Below, one piece after another: positions 1 through 5,998 of a stretch of 7,802 nucleotides of DNA (position 1 is the stretch's first letter; every line of letters begins with the position of its first letter). The stretch covers positions 1 to 7,802 of the forward strand of contig SIBB01000154.1 of NCBI GenBank assembly GCA_009695395.1, given 5' to 3'. The stretch comes from Pedosphaera sp. GTDB taxonomy: Bacteria > Verrucomicrobiota > Verrucomicrobiia > Limisphaerales > SXTU01. Position numbers and translations under genes: made by a program. The notes under the pieces are model-generated. The model was not told where the DNA came from. It did no database searches and saw nothing but the letters and a program-made list of their open reading frames with translations.

Positions 1-798
1 GAGGACCACTTGAGCAACACGGCAAAGCACGTCGCGCTCTTTCAAGCCTTCGGCGTGGAACCACCGAAGTATGCGCACATCCCGCTCATCCTCAACGCCG
101 ACGGCTCGAAGATGTCCAAGCGCGACGACGGCGCTGCGCTGACTTACTACATGGAGAACGGCTACGCGCCCGAGGCGGTGCTGAACTACCTCTGCCTCCT
201 AGGCTGGTCGCCGAAGGACGGGCGCGAAGTCATCCCGGTGCAGGAACTCATCGCGAACTTCGACCTTCCGCAAATCCTCCGGAGCAACGCGCGCTTCGAC
301 CACGAGAAGCTCAAGTGGATGAACGGCGAATACCTCCGCGCGATGTCGCCGGATCGCTTCTACGAGCTAGCCGTCCACACCCTTGCCCGCGCCGGCGTGG
401 ACACGAACCGGTTTCCGACCGCCTACGTGCGGGCCGCGTTAGACACGTGCATGGGCAAGCTCCGCGTCTTCACCGAGCTGCTGGGCTACGGCGGATTCTA
501 CTTTACGGAGAAGGTGGAACTCGACGCCGACGCGAAGGCCGCGCTGACCAGCGAGGCCCGCGAGCGGCTGAAGAAGCTCCGTGACGCCTGCGGTGCGCTG
601 GCGGACTTCACCGCCGTGAATCTGGAAGCCGCATTGAAGGAGACTGCGAAATCCCTCGGCGTGAAGAACGGCGTGCTGGTGCATCCCGCGCGCTTCGCCT
701 GCACCGGCAAGCCCAGCGGCCCGAGTCTCTACCACTTGCTCGAAGTGCTCGGTCGCGACCGCGTGCTCGCGCGCATGGACGCAGCGCTGGCGAGTTGA
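1..798 (+). CDS. gltX: Glutamate-tRNA ligase, C-terminal part (5' end outside window)
   Basis: This is the C-terminal part (265 codons) of a class I glutamyl-tRNA synthetase, which charges tRNA-Glu with glutamate in the cytoplasm. The frame is open from base 1 and begins 'EDHLSNT', the segment of the catalytic domain that precedes the KMSKS loop in GltX, so the TTG at 10 is not a real start. The class I signature appears as K-M-S-K-R at window residues 37-41 (bases 109-123), after 'LILNADGS'. A 'NYLCLLGWSP' segment follows, then an all-helical anticodon-binding domain ending in 'HPARFACTG' and a GPSLYHLLEVLG segment, both typical of GltX C-termini. The HIGH motif and Rossmann fold lie upstream of the window. 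psd starts 18 bases downstream on the same strand, so co-transcription is possible. A non-discriminating GltX that also charges tRNA-Gln cannot be excluded from this part alone. Confidence 0.95.
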   Translation, partial: EDHLSNTAKHVALFQAFGVEPPKYAHIPLILNADGSKMSKRDDGAALTYYMENGYAPEAVLNYLCLLGWSPKDGREVIPVQELIANFDLPQILRSNARFDHEKLKWMNGEYLRAMSPDRFYELAVHTLARAGVDTNRFPTAYVRAALDTCMGKLRVFTELLGYGGFYFTEKVELDADAKAALTSEARERLKKLRDACGALADFTAVNLEAALKETAKSLGVKNGVLVHPARFACTGKPSGPSLYHLLEVLGRDRVLARMDAALAS

Positions 799-816
799 GC
801 CGCATTTGCAAAGTCC

Positions 817-1716
817 ATGCACCCCGACGCCATCCAATACTACAACCGCTACACGCAACGCGTGGAGGCGGAGCAGATTTATGGCGAGGGTTTCCTGCGT
901 TGGATATACGGCTCGCTGTCAGGTCGGCTGGCGCTGCATGCGGTGGCAAAGCGCGGGTTTTTCTCGCGCTGGTATGGCTGGCGCATGGACCGCGCCGCGA
1001 GCCGTGCGAAGGTCGCGCCGTTCATCCAGAACTTCCGCGTGGACCCCGGCGAGTTCGCCGATGCGCCAGAGTCGTTTCGCACGTTCAACGAGTTCTTTTA
1101 TCGCAAGCTCAAGCCCGGCGCGCGCCTCATCGCAGGCGACGCGCGGACGGCGGTGTTCCCGGCGGACGGGCGACACCTCGGCTTCGCGGACGTGTCGCGT
1201 ATGGAAGGCATCTTCGTGAAGGGCGCGGTTTTCAGCCTTGGCGAGTTGCTCCGTGACTGCGAGCTGGCCGAGCAGTTTCAGCGCGGCTCGATGGTGCTCT
1301 CGCGCCTTTGCCCGGTGGACTATCACCGCTACCACTTTCCCGTCGGCGGTCTCGCGACGGAGCCGCGCTTGGTGAACGGCTGGCTCTACTCCGTCAGCCC
1401 CATCGCGCTGCGGCGGAACATTCGCATCTTCACGGAGAACAAGCGGGCCATCACGCGCATCGAGTCGCCGGAGTTTGGCACGGTGCTGATGCTGGAGGTC
1501 GGGGCGACGAACGTGGGCAGCTTCGAATACACTTTCACTCCGAACACGCGCGTGGCGAAGGGCGCGGAGAAGGGTTACTTCAAGTTCGGCGGCTCCTCCA
1601 CCATCACGCTCTTCGAGCCGGGCCGCGTGAAGCTGGATGCCGACCTCCTGGTGCACACGGCGGAGCGTCGCGAACTCTACGCGCGCATGGGCGACCGGTT
1701 GGGCGTGGCAGCGTGA
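817..1716 (+). CDS. psd: Phosphatidylserine decarboxylase proenzyme
   Basis: This 299-residue protein should decarboxylate phosphatidylserine to phosphatidylethanolamine at the inner membrane, using a pyruvoyl group made by self-cleavage. The family catalytic triad is visible: Asp in 'FPADG' (D117), His in 'DYHRYH' (H170, H173) and Ser at the cleavage site (S260 in F-G-G-S-S-T). The 'VGATNVGS' segment (228-235) and 'LFEPGRVKL' (265-273) also match the family. Cleavage would fall between G259 and S260, giving a long beta chain and a short alpha chain of about 40 residues. The site reads GGSS rather than the E. coli LGST, closer to the GGST/GGSS sites of the group that includes clostridial enzymes. 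The length (about 300) fits that group. ATG 817 is chosen because it fits the family N-terminus and clears the gltX stop. No good Shine-Dalgarno sequence is visible. The inverted repeat at 1719-1765 follows the stop directly. Confidence 0.95.
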   Translation: MHPDAIQYYNRYTQRVEAEQIYGEGFLRWIYGSLSGRLALHAVAKRGFFSRWYGWRMDRAASRAKVAPFIQNFRVDPGEFADAPESFRTFNEFFYRKLKPGARLIAGDARTAVFPADGRHLGFADVSRMEGIFVKGAVFSLGELLRDCELAEQFQRGSMVLSRLCPVDYHRYHFPVGGLATEPRLVNGWLYSVSPIALRRNIRIFTENKRAITRIESPEFGTVLMLEVGATNVGSFEYTFTPNTRVAKGAEKGYFKFGGSSTITLFEPGRVKLDADLLVHTAERRELYARMGDRLGVAA

Positions 1717-1718
1717 GA

Positions 1719-1765
1719 CTTGGTAGGGCCGACCTGCGGATGACCAGCAGGTCGTCCCTACCAAG
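1719..1765. repeat. Near-perfect inverted repeat between psd and argJ
   Basis: Two 19-base arms (1719-1737 and 1747-1765) flank a 9-base loop. The outer 10 bp pair perfectly (CTTGGTAGGG with CCCTACCAAG). One C/T mismatch follows, and the inner 8 bp pair perfectly (CGACCTGC with GCAGGTCG). It begins two bases after the psd stop and ends eight bases before the TTGACA box of argJ. No U-tract follows, so it is not a classical intrinsic terminator, although such a strong hairpin could still end the psd transcript or protect its 3' end. The size and position suit a REP/MITE-like dispersed palindrome, which a whole-genome copy count would decide. Confidence 0.8.
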
Positions 1766-1773
1766 ACCCGCTG

Positions 1774-1802
1774 TTGACACCCGCGCGGCGAGTTGTTTCC
1801 GT
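1774..1802 (+). promoter_or_regulatory. Candidate argJ promoter
   Basis: A perfect -35 consensus TTGACA lies at 1774-1779. With a 17-base spacer the -10 would be TTCCGT at 1797-1802, a poor match in which only the first and last T fit. A start site near 1809 would leave a leader of under 10 bases before ATG 1817. I found only two perfect TTGACA hexamers on the plus strand of this window, and both lie in short gaps just upstream of genes, which supports this one. The -10 assignment is weak. Confidence 0.4.
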
Positions 1803-1816
1803 TCGCGCGCCAAAAC

Positions 1817-3151
1817 ATGAGCAAACTGAAATTCAAAGTCGTGCCGGGTTCCGTGGTCGCGCCGCAGGGGTTCCTCGCCAGCGGAGTTTTCTGCGACATC
1901 AAACGTCTCGGCACCGGCAAGGGGTCGAACAAAGGCCAGAAGCGCGACCTCGCGCTCATCGTGTCCGAAGTGCCTGCGATCGTGGCGGGGATGTTTACGA
2001 CGAACCAGATTTGTGCCGCTCCGGTGAAGGTCTGCGCCGAACGCGTGCAGGCCGGCACCGCACAGGCCATCGTGGTGAACTCCGGCAACGCCAACGCCTG
2101 CAACGGTAAGCGGGGCATGAAGGACGCACTGGCGATGACCGCGCTGGTGGCGAAGCAGCTTCACATCCCTGATGAACACATTCTCGTCGGCAGCACCGGG
2201 CGCATCGGCGTGACCCTGCCGATGGCGAACGTGCGCGAAGGGATTCTCGCCGGCGCGCAGTTGCTGGGGAATGAGGTGGCGTGCGCGGACGAAGCGGTCG
2301 AGGCCATCATGACCAGCGACACGCGGCCCAAGCAGATTGCCATCGAGTTCAAGCTGGGCGGCAAGACCGTGCGCATCGGCGGCATATGCAAGGGCGCGGG
2401 GATGATTCAGCCCGGCATGAGCGCGACCGGCGCACGCCCCGCCGCGCTGCCGCAGGGCCTGCACGCGACCATGCTGTGCTTCATCACGACCGACGCAGCC
2501 ATCGAGGCAAAGGCACTCCACGCGTGTCTGCAAGAAGCGGTGGCGAACAGCTTTAACCGTATCACGGTGGACGGCGACATGAGCACGAACGACACGGTGT
2601 TAGTGCTGGCAAACGGGTTGGCGGGGAACGCAGAAGTCAGAAGTCAGAAGTCAGGAGTCAAAACCTTCCAAGCCGCCCTCAACCACGTGACGCTCGAACT
2701 TGCCAAGATGATCGTGCGTGACGGCGAGGGTGTGCATCGCGTCGTGACCGTGCGCGTCGCGGGCGCGAAGACGATTCAGGAGGCCGATGCCGCCGCGCGC
2801 GCGGTGGCGAACAGCGCGCTGGTGAAGACGAGTTGGCACGGCGGCGACCCGAACTGGGGCCGCATCATTGACGCGCTCGGCTACAGCGCCGCGACGGTGG
2901 TGGAGGATCGCGTGGACATTGGCTACAGCGCGCCGGGCAGCCGGAAGATTCTCTGGAGCCTCAAGTGCGGCCAGCCGACGAAGGCCACGTTCAAGGAACT
3001 CTGCACCGCCGCTGCGCCGAAGGAGTTTGACCTTCACATCCGCCTCAACCTCGGCAAGGCCGACGCCCTGATGTATGCCGCCGACCTCACCGAGGCTTAC
3101 GTGGATTACAACAAGGGCGACGTGACGGACCCGACGACGCTGGGTGGCTGA
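1817..3151 (+). CDS. argJ: Bifunctional glutamate N-acetyltransferase / N-acetylornithine acetyltransferase
   Basis: ArgJ transfers acetyl groups from N-acetylornithine to glutamate (and often from acetyl-CoA to glutamate) in the cyclic arginine pathway. It is a cytoplasmic Ntn-fold enzyme that cleaves itself before a conserved Thr. From ATG 1817 the protein has 444 residues, somewhat longer than the usual ~400. Family marks are 'VVNSGNANACNG', 'GSTGRIG', 'MTSDT', 'CKGAGMIQP', the cleavage site 'HATMLCF' with nucleophile T218, 'TVDGDMSTNDTV', 'MIVRDGEG' and 'WGRIIDALGYS'. The in-frame TTG at 1793 would add eight unlikely residues (MFPFARQN), so ATG 1817 is preferred. Neither start has a clear Shine-Dalgarno. 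Two oddities are visible: about 15 extra residues (202-216) just before T218, and a heptamer repeat within codons at 2632-2659. The C-terminus ends 'GDVTDPTTLGG' rather than the usual short end. The gene converges on a minus-strand gene 23 bases away. Confidence 0.95.
   Translation: MSKLKFKVVPGSVVAPQGFLASGVFCDIKRLGTGKGSNKGQKRDLALIVSEVPAIVAGMFTTNQICAAPVKVCAERVQAGTAQAIVVNSGNANACNGKRGMKDALAMTALVAKQLHIPDEHILVGSTGRIGVTLPMANVREGILAGAQLLGNEVACADEAVEAIMTSDTRPKQIAIEFKLGGKTVRIGGICKGAGMIQPGMSATGARPAALPQGLHATMLCFITTDAAIEAKALHACLQEAVANSFNRITVDGDMSTNDTVLVLANGLAGNAEVRSQKSGVKTFQAALNHVTLELAKMIVRDGEGVHRVVTVRVAGAKTIQEADAAARAVANSALVKTSWHGGDPNWGRIIDALGYSAATVVEDRVDIGYSAPGSRKILWSLKCGQPTKATFKELCTAAAPKEFDLHIRLNLGKADALMYAADLTEAYVDYNKGDVTDPTTLGG
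2632..2659 (+). repeat. Heptamer tandem repeat inside argJ (4 x 7 bp)
   Basis: Three perfect AGAAGTC units (2632-2638, 2639-2645, 2646-2652) are followed by one variant, AGGAGTC (2653-2659). They encode the loop 'EVRSQKSGV' between 'NGLAGN' and 'KTFQAALNHV', a position where ArgJ proteins normally have a short variable linker. Because the unit is 7 bp, gain or loss of one copy would shift the argJ frame. Confidence 0.9.
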
Positions 3152-3157
3152 GTTCGA

Positions 3158-3170
3158 CTTGCTCAGCAAG
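3158..3170. terminator. Small hairpin between convergent argJ and the DHPS-like gene
   Basis: CTTGC at 3158-3162 pairs perfectly with GCAAG at 3166-3170 around a 3-base loop, within the 23-base gap between two convergent stop codons. The stem is only 5 bp and lacks a run of T on either strand. It could be a weak bidirectional terminator but may well be chance. Confidence 0.25.
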
Positions 3171-3174
3171 GAGC

Positions 3175-4062
3175 TCAGAACGCCTTCATCGTCTCCAGCA
3201 CGGCCTTGATGCGGGGCACTTCGTGCGTGCGGAAGAGGTCGGTCTTGCCCAGCGCAGCGAGCACGGCGAAGAACGGTTCGGCACTGCGGACTTCCTCACC
3301 GAAATACTCGAAGGCGTGCGGGAGCGCGTGGCAGGTGGGGAAGCCCAGCGTGCGCAAGCGGAAGGTGTTCAGGAAGGTCGTCATCTGGTGCCGCACACGG
3401 ACGGTGCTGTCCTGCAAGTTGCGGTAGTAGAAGCCCAGGCCGGGGTCCACGAAGATTTTCTGCACGCCGCAGCGCGTCGCCGTCTCGATCTCGCGGGCGA
3501 AGAACTCATACATCGCGGGCACCGGGTCGGCGGTGAGATCGAAGTCGCCGACGGTGCGGACGTTCGCGCCTTGCACGTAGCAGAGGATGACCGCCGCGTC
3601 GTGCTCGGCGACGGCCCGATAGATCGTTTCGCCGCGCTCGGTGCCGGTGAGGTTGAGGACGTTGGCCCCGGCGGCGAGGCAGGCGCGGGCGACTTCGGGG
3701 TGATAGGTCTCGACCGAGACGAGCACACCGGCAGCGCGCAGTCCGCTCAAGACGGGGAGTAGTTTCGAGTTCTGCAACTCCGCGCCGACCAACTCTGTGT
3801 TGGACAGCGTGGACTCCGCGCCGATGTCCACGATAGCCGCGCCCTGTGCGGCGAGGACCTTGCCGCGCGCGATTGCGGCGTCGGCGGAAAGACAGACGCT
3901 TTCGCGATACCACGAGCCGGCGGAGAGGTTGACCACGCCCATGATGGCCGGTTCGGAGTTGAAACTGAACCCCTGTCCGCCAAGCGCAAACTCACGCACG
4001 CGAGCCTGCGCGGCAGGTCGGTTCTTCTCCAAAAGGCCGGCGAGGAATTCGAGCGTGAGCAT
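3175..4062 (-). CDS. Dihydropteroate synthase-fold (pterin-binding) protein, atypical
   Basis: This 295-residue protein has the TIM-barrel pattern of dihydropteroate synthase (FolP). 'IMGVVNLSAGS' (40-50) matches 'MGILNVTPDS', 'IVDIGAEST' (77-85) matches 'IIDVGGEST', 'VSVETYHPEVARA' (115-127) matches 'ISVDTSKPEV', 'IFVDPGLGF' (203-211) matches 'LLLDPGFGF', and 'LFRTHEV' (276-282) matches 'IIRVHDV'. True FolP joins a pterin pyrophosphate to p-aminobenzoate in folate synthesis. Here the 'SRK' signature that supplies the key Lys is absent: the expected place reads 'GFPTCHALPHAF' (240-251). The usual VDT Asp is Glu (E118), and the 'TPDSFSDGG' loop is altered. It may therefore be a divergent paralogue with another pterin-linked role. 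ATG 4062 is chosen because the longer frame (to 4134) would run into tRNA-Arg and adds no family sequence. The tRNA lies 44 bases upstream on the same strand, so the two may share a transcript. Confidence 0.8.
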   Translation of the reverse strand: MLTLEFLAGLLEKNRPAAQARVREFALGGQGFSFNSEPAIMGVVNLSAGSWYRESVCLSADAAIARGKVLAAQGAAIVDIGAESTLSNTELVGAELQNSKLLPVLSGLRAAGVLVSVETYHPEVARACLAAGANVLNLTGTERGETIYRAVAEHDAAVILCYVQGANVRTVGDFDLTADPVPAMYEFFAREIETATRCGVQKIFVDPGLGFYYRNLQDSTVRVRHQMTTFLNTFRLRTLGFPTCHALPHAFEYFGEEVRSAEPFFAVLAALGKTDLFRTHEVPRIKAVLETMKAF

Positions 4063-4106
4063 CGGAAGAAAGGTTGGCTGGGTGCGACCCAATCGGCAAT
4101 CAGAAG

Positions 4107-4183
4107 TGGTGCGCTCGGCGGGAGTCGAACCCACGACCGTCCGCTTAGAAGGCGGATGCTCTATCCAACTGAGCTACAAGCGC
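4107..4183 (-). tRNA. tRNA-Arg (anticodon TCT), CCA encoded
   Basis: The minus strand gives a full cloverleaf. The acceptor stem is GCGCTTG with CGAGCGC (one T-G pair), the D stem GCTC/GAGC, and the anticodon stem TCCGC/GCGGA with loop CTTCTAA, so the anticodon is TCT reading AGA/AGG. The T stem is GTGGG/CCCGC with loop TTCGACT. Discriminator A and the 3' CCA (4107-4109) are present in the DNA. It lies just upstream of the DHPS-like gene on the same strand. Confidence 0.97.
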
Positions 4184-4192
4184 AACCTGTTT

Positions 4193-4221
4193 ATTTAAAG
4201 CGTTTTAGAACTTTTTAAAAA
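4193..4221 (-). promoter_or_regulatory. A+T-rich stretch, possible tRNA-Arg promoter
   Basis: The sequence directly 5' of the tRNA is clearly richer in A+T than the rest of the window. On the minus strand a -10-like TTAAAT (4193-4198) lies nine bases before the tRNA start, and a poor -35 candidate TTTTTA (4216-4221) lies 17 bases further up. Position and composition support a promoter; the hexamers themselves are weak. Confidence 0.3.
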
Positions 4222-4229
4222 TGAAATTG

Positions 4230-4325
4230 GCGGGCTTTCGATACTACTTTTCTATACTTGGACTCCCAAAATAACAGTCCAAAGCACCGGAACGCGCGTC
4301 TTCCTCTCCATGGGAGAAAGCCCGC
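4230..4325. repeat. Nested inverted repeats upstream of tRNA-Arg
   Basis: A perfect 10-bp inverted repeat (GCGGGCTTTC at 4230-4239, GAAAGCCCGC at 4316-4325) encloses a perfect 7-bp hairpin (TTGGACT at 4258-4264, AGTCCAA at 4276-4282, 11-base loop). A third stem, TCTCC/GGAGA (4305-4309, 4313-4317), overlaps the right outer arm and would compete with it. The arrangement could be a folded RNA, the ends of a small element, or chance. Confidence 0.4.
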
Positions 4326-4559
4326 ACTCCAAATGTAGTCCGTAACTTTGCATCCCCCAAATATTACGCGCGCTACCGAGTCAGCGGCAAGCTTGTATGG
4401 CGCAGTTGTCGTGTAACTTTCAAAAGGAGACTTCCGTGTGCGATCAAAAGGAGGCACTGGTTAGAAGACCGGACAGTGGAGCAGGACGATGGGTTTGGCC
4501 GCTGGGTCTGGGGCGTGGCGCAGATAGTAGATGTCGACGTCTGGGCGTGGGCAGCGTAA
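4275..4559 (+). pseudogene. Relic resembling the N-terminal region of a tyrosine recombinase (integrase)
   Basis: The frame between the stop at 4272-4274 and the TAA at 4557-4559 has no plausible start codon. From about 4311 to 4420 it reads 'WEKARTPNVVRNFASPK' followed by 'YYARYRVSGKLVWRS'. This resembles the N-terminal (arm-type/core DNA-binding) part of many bacterial phage-type integrases, where a '(K/R)YYAR..V.GK..(R/W).SL.T' segment precedes 'SVAK.RL'. In this copy the similarity fades after 'WRS', and the catalytic R-H-R-Y domain is missing. I read it as a decayed fragment of an integrated element. It lies 5' of the tRNA, whereas integrases normally sit on the 3' side of their target tRNA, so the link to tRNA integration is uncertain. 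The match is from memory of the family pattern, and the rest of the frame to 4559 is unrecognised. Confidence 0.42.
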
Positions 4560-4671
4560 AACGACAATTACTCTTCCCCTTCCGTTGCCTCATTCCAAAA
4601 TATTACCAAGATTGAGGGGCGATAAGAATCTACTTTTTCCTCTGTTGCTGCGCGTTGTTTCACGCGGTTGA

Positions 4672-5922
4672 GACACCTGCAACGGAGACGGTGGCCGCGA
4701 TCTCGCCGGGGAGAATCTTTTCTTCCTTTCGCTTCCTTCGCTGGCGAATTCCAGCGGCAGTTACACCGTGGTGATCACCAACACGTTTGGCGCAGTGACG
4801 AGCGCGCCCGCCGTGCTCAACATCACGCCCGTGTTTGCCCCGGTCATCACGAACCAGCCGGTGAGCCTCACGTTGCTCGCCGGGTCGAACGCGACGTTCA
4901 GCGTAGGCTCCAGAGGCACCGCGCCGTTCAATTACCAGTGGGTCTGGGGCGGGGTCGCCCTGCCCAGCAACGATGCGCCGACGCTGACGGTCACGAACGC
5001 GACGCTGGCGGACGCGGGCAATTACTTCGTGCAGGTCTTCAACTCCGCCGGCCTGGCTAGCAGCGCCTCGGCCACGCTCACGGTCCACGCGCCCCCCGTG
5101 TTCGTCGTCCCGCCGCAGGACCGCACCGTGCTCCAGGTGGCGACGACGAACTTCACGGCCGAGGTCACTAGTGTGCCGGCCCCGGTGATCGCGTGGTTCA
5201 AGAACGGCGTGCGGCTGACCTACTCGGCTGGCTATACGGCGATCAACACGACGAACTTGATCGTGCTCGCGGCGCAGAGCGGCCAGGCGGGCAGCTATGT
5301 GGTGGTCGCCACGAACGTGGCCGGGGCCGTCACCAGCGCGCCAGTGACGCTCACGGTGTTGCTCACGCCAGCCATCACCCTGCAGCCAAGGAACGTGACG
5401 CCCACCCGAACGGACTATGCGGGCAACGTGCCGGTGACCTTGAACGTGGCTGCCACGGGCGCGGCTCCCTTGCATTACCAGTGGCACTTCAACGGCGGCG
5501 AGTTGCCCGGCCAGACCAACGCGGCGCTCGTGTTGACCAATATCGTGCGGCTGCACAACGGGCTGTATCAGGCGGTGGTGAGGAACGTCGCCGGCGCCGC
5601 CACGAGCAGCAACGCCCTCGTGCGGGTGTGGGTCTCGCAGCAGCCGATGATGGACGCCGAGCGGATTCTGCGCGACTTCGACCGAACGACCGTTTTTCTC
5701 GGCAGCAATCTCGGCGACGGCAGCTGCCATTCCACCAGGAACCTGCCCGTCCTGCTCGCCGCCGGCGGCTTCAAGCGCGGCCAGCATCTCCCGTTTGATC
5801 AGCAAAACCCGCCGCCATTGTGCAATCTTTACGTGTCCATGCTCCAACGCCTAGACATCGAGGCCGACAAGTTCGGAACGAGCACGGGGACGTTCACGGG
5901 ATTGGAATTGAGCCGGGGGTGA
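4672..5922 (+). pseudogene. Truncated Ig-like repeat gene fused to a DUF1552 C-terminus
   Basis: The open frame begins after a stop at 4669-4671. Recognisable protein starts in mid-domain with 'SSGSYTVVITNTFGAVTSAP' (4750-4809), the C-terminal half of a bacterial Ig-like domain. Three more Ig-like domains follow: about 4831-5085 ('NYQWVWGG', 'ADAGNYFVQV'), 5086-5358 ('IAWFKNG', 'QAGSYVVVATN') and 5359-5636 ('HYQWHFNGG', 'LYQAVVRNVAG'). Such arrays are normally secreted or surface-bound. From about 5680 the sequence changes to 'TTVFLGSNLGDG', 'RNLPVLLAAGGFKRGQH', 'LCNLYVSMLQRL' and 'FGTSTGTFTGLE', which is the end of DUF1552 proteins. The only upstream starts, such as GTG 4768, lie inside a beta strand, and there is no signal peptide or ribosome binding site. 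It is best explained as two truncated genes joined by deletion. The frame has stayed open, so the event may be recent, and a product expressed from an upstream start cannot be fully excluded. Confidence 0.7.
5680..5922 (+). other. DUF1552 C-terminal remnant (part of the chimera)
   Basis: The last 80 codons of the chimeric frame match the C-terminus of DUF1552 proteins. These are exported proteins of unknown function, common in Planctomycetota and Verrucomicrobiota, that usually sit beside large DUF1587/1592/1595 cytochrome-like proteins. The marks are 'GSNLGDG', 'NLPVLLAAGGF' and 'LYVSMLQRL', ending in 'STGTFTGLE'. The other ~350 residues, including the Tat leader, are absent here, and no partner gene is in the window. 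The exact junction with the Ig part lies between about 5637 and 5690. Confidence 0.75.
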
Positions 5923-5966
5923 AGTGTTATAAAACGCGCCGCAGCGTCGTGTCCTTCGCGTCCGTA

Positions 5967-5980
5967 GAGTGAGGTCACTC
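5967..5980. promoter_or_regulatory. Short palindrome upstream of the oxidoreductase gene
   Basis: GAGTGA (5967-5972) and TCACTC (5975-5980) form a perfect 6-bp palindrome around two central bases, 18 bases before the TTGACA box. A two-base loop is too tight for a good hairpin, so a dimeric regulator site is more natural than a terminator. It is short enough to be chance. Confidence 0.25.
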
Positions 5981-5998
5981 CCCGATCTGGCTGGTGTC

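Larger units (their letters stand above)
4184..4671. other. ~490-bp gap without an intact gene
   Basis: I found no intact, recognisable gene here. The stretch holds the A+T-rich flank of the tRNA, nested inverted repeats (4230-4325), an integrase-like relic (4311-4422), a direct repeat of TCAAAAGGAG (4420-4429 and 4444-4453) and an unremarkable remainder up to the stop codon at 4669-4671. Several short frames look vaguely protein-like on both strands, as expected for decayed coding DNA, but none is convincing. Confidence 0.6.

Noticed and set aside
1793..1816. TTG start for argJ giving eight extra residues
   Set aside because: The added MFPFARQN is not family-like and lies in the expected promoter region; ATG 1817 is a better start.
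919..2118. Long minus-strand frame of ~400 codons over psd and argJ
   Set aside because: It is a shadow of two well-recognised plus-strand genes in GC-rich DNA; the residues are low in complexity and match no family.
4063..4134. Longer N-terminus of the DHPS-like frame (24 more residues)
   Set aside because: It would overlap the 3' part of tRNA-Arg and shows no family similarity; ATG 4062 fits better.
4462..4559. Minus-strand reading with 'VDIYYLRHA' and 'KPIVLLH', vaguely like an alpha/beta-hydrolase N-terminus
   Set aside because: It is very short, has no HG motif after the strand, ends at once in a stop, and lies antisense to another plausible reading.
4436..4615. Small frame with GTG 4436 six bases after AAGGAG
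   Set aside because: The ribosome binding site looks good, but the peptide is unrecognised, low in complexity, and lies over the integrase-like relic. AAGGAG is also part of a repeated TCAAAAGGAG, so chance is likely.
4660..5847. Long minus-strand frame opposite the Ig-like array
   Set aside because: It is rich in Arg, His and Gly with no domain pattern, whereas the plus strand shows clear Ig-like and DUF1552 motifs.
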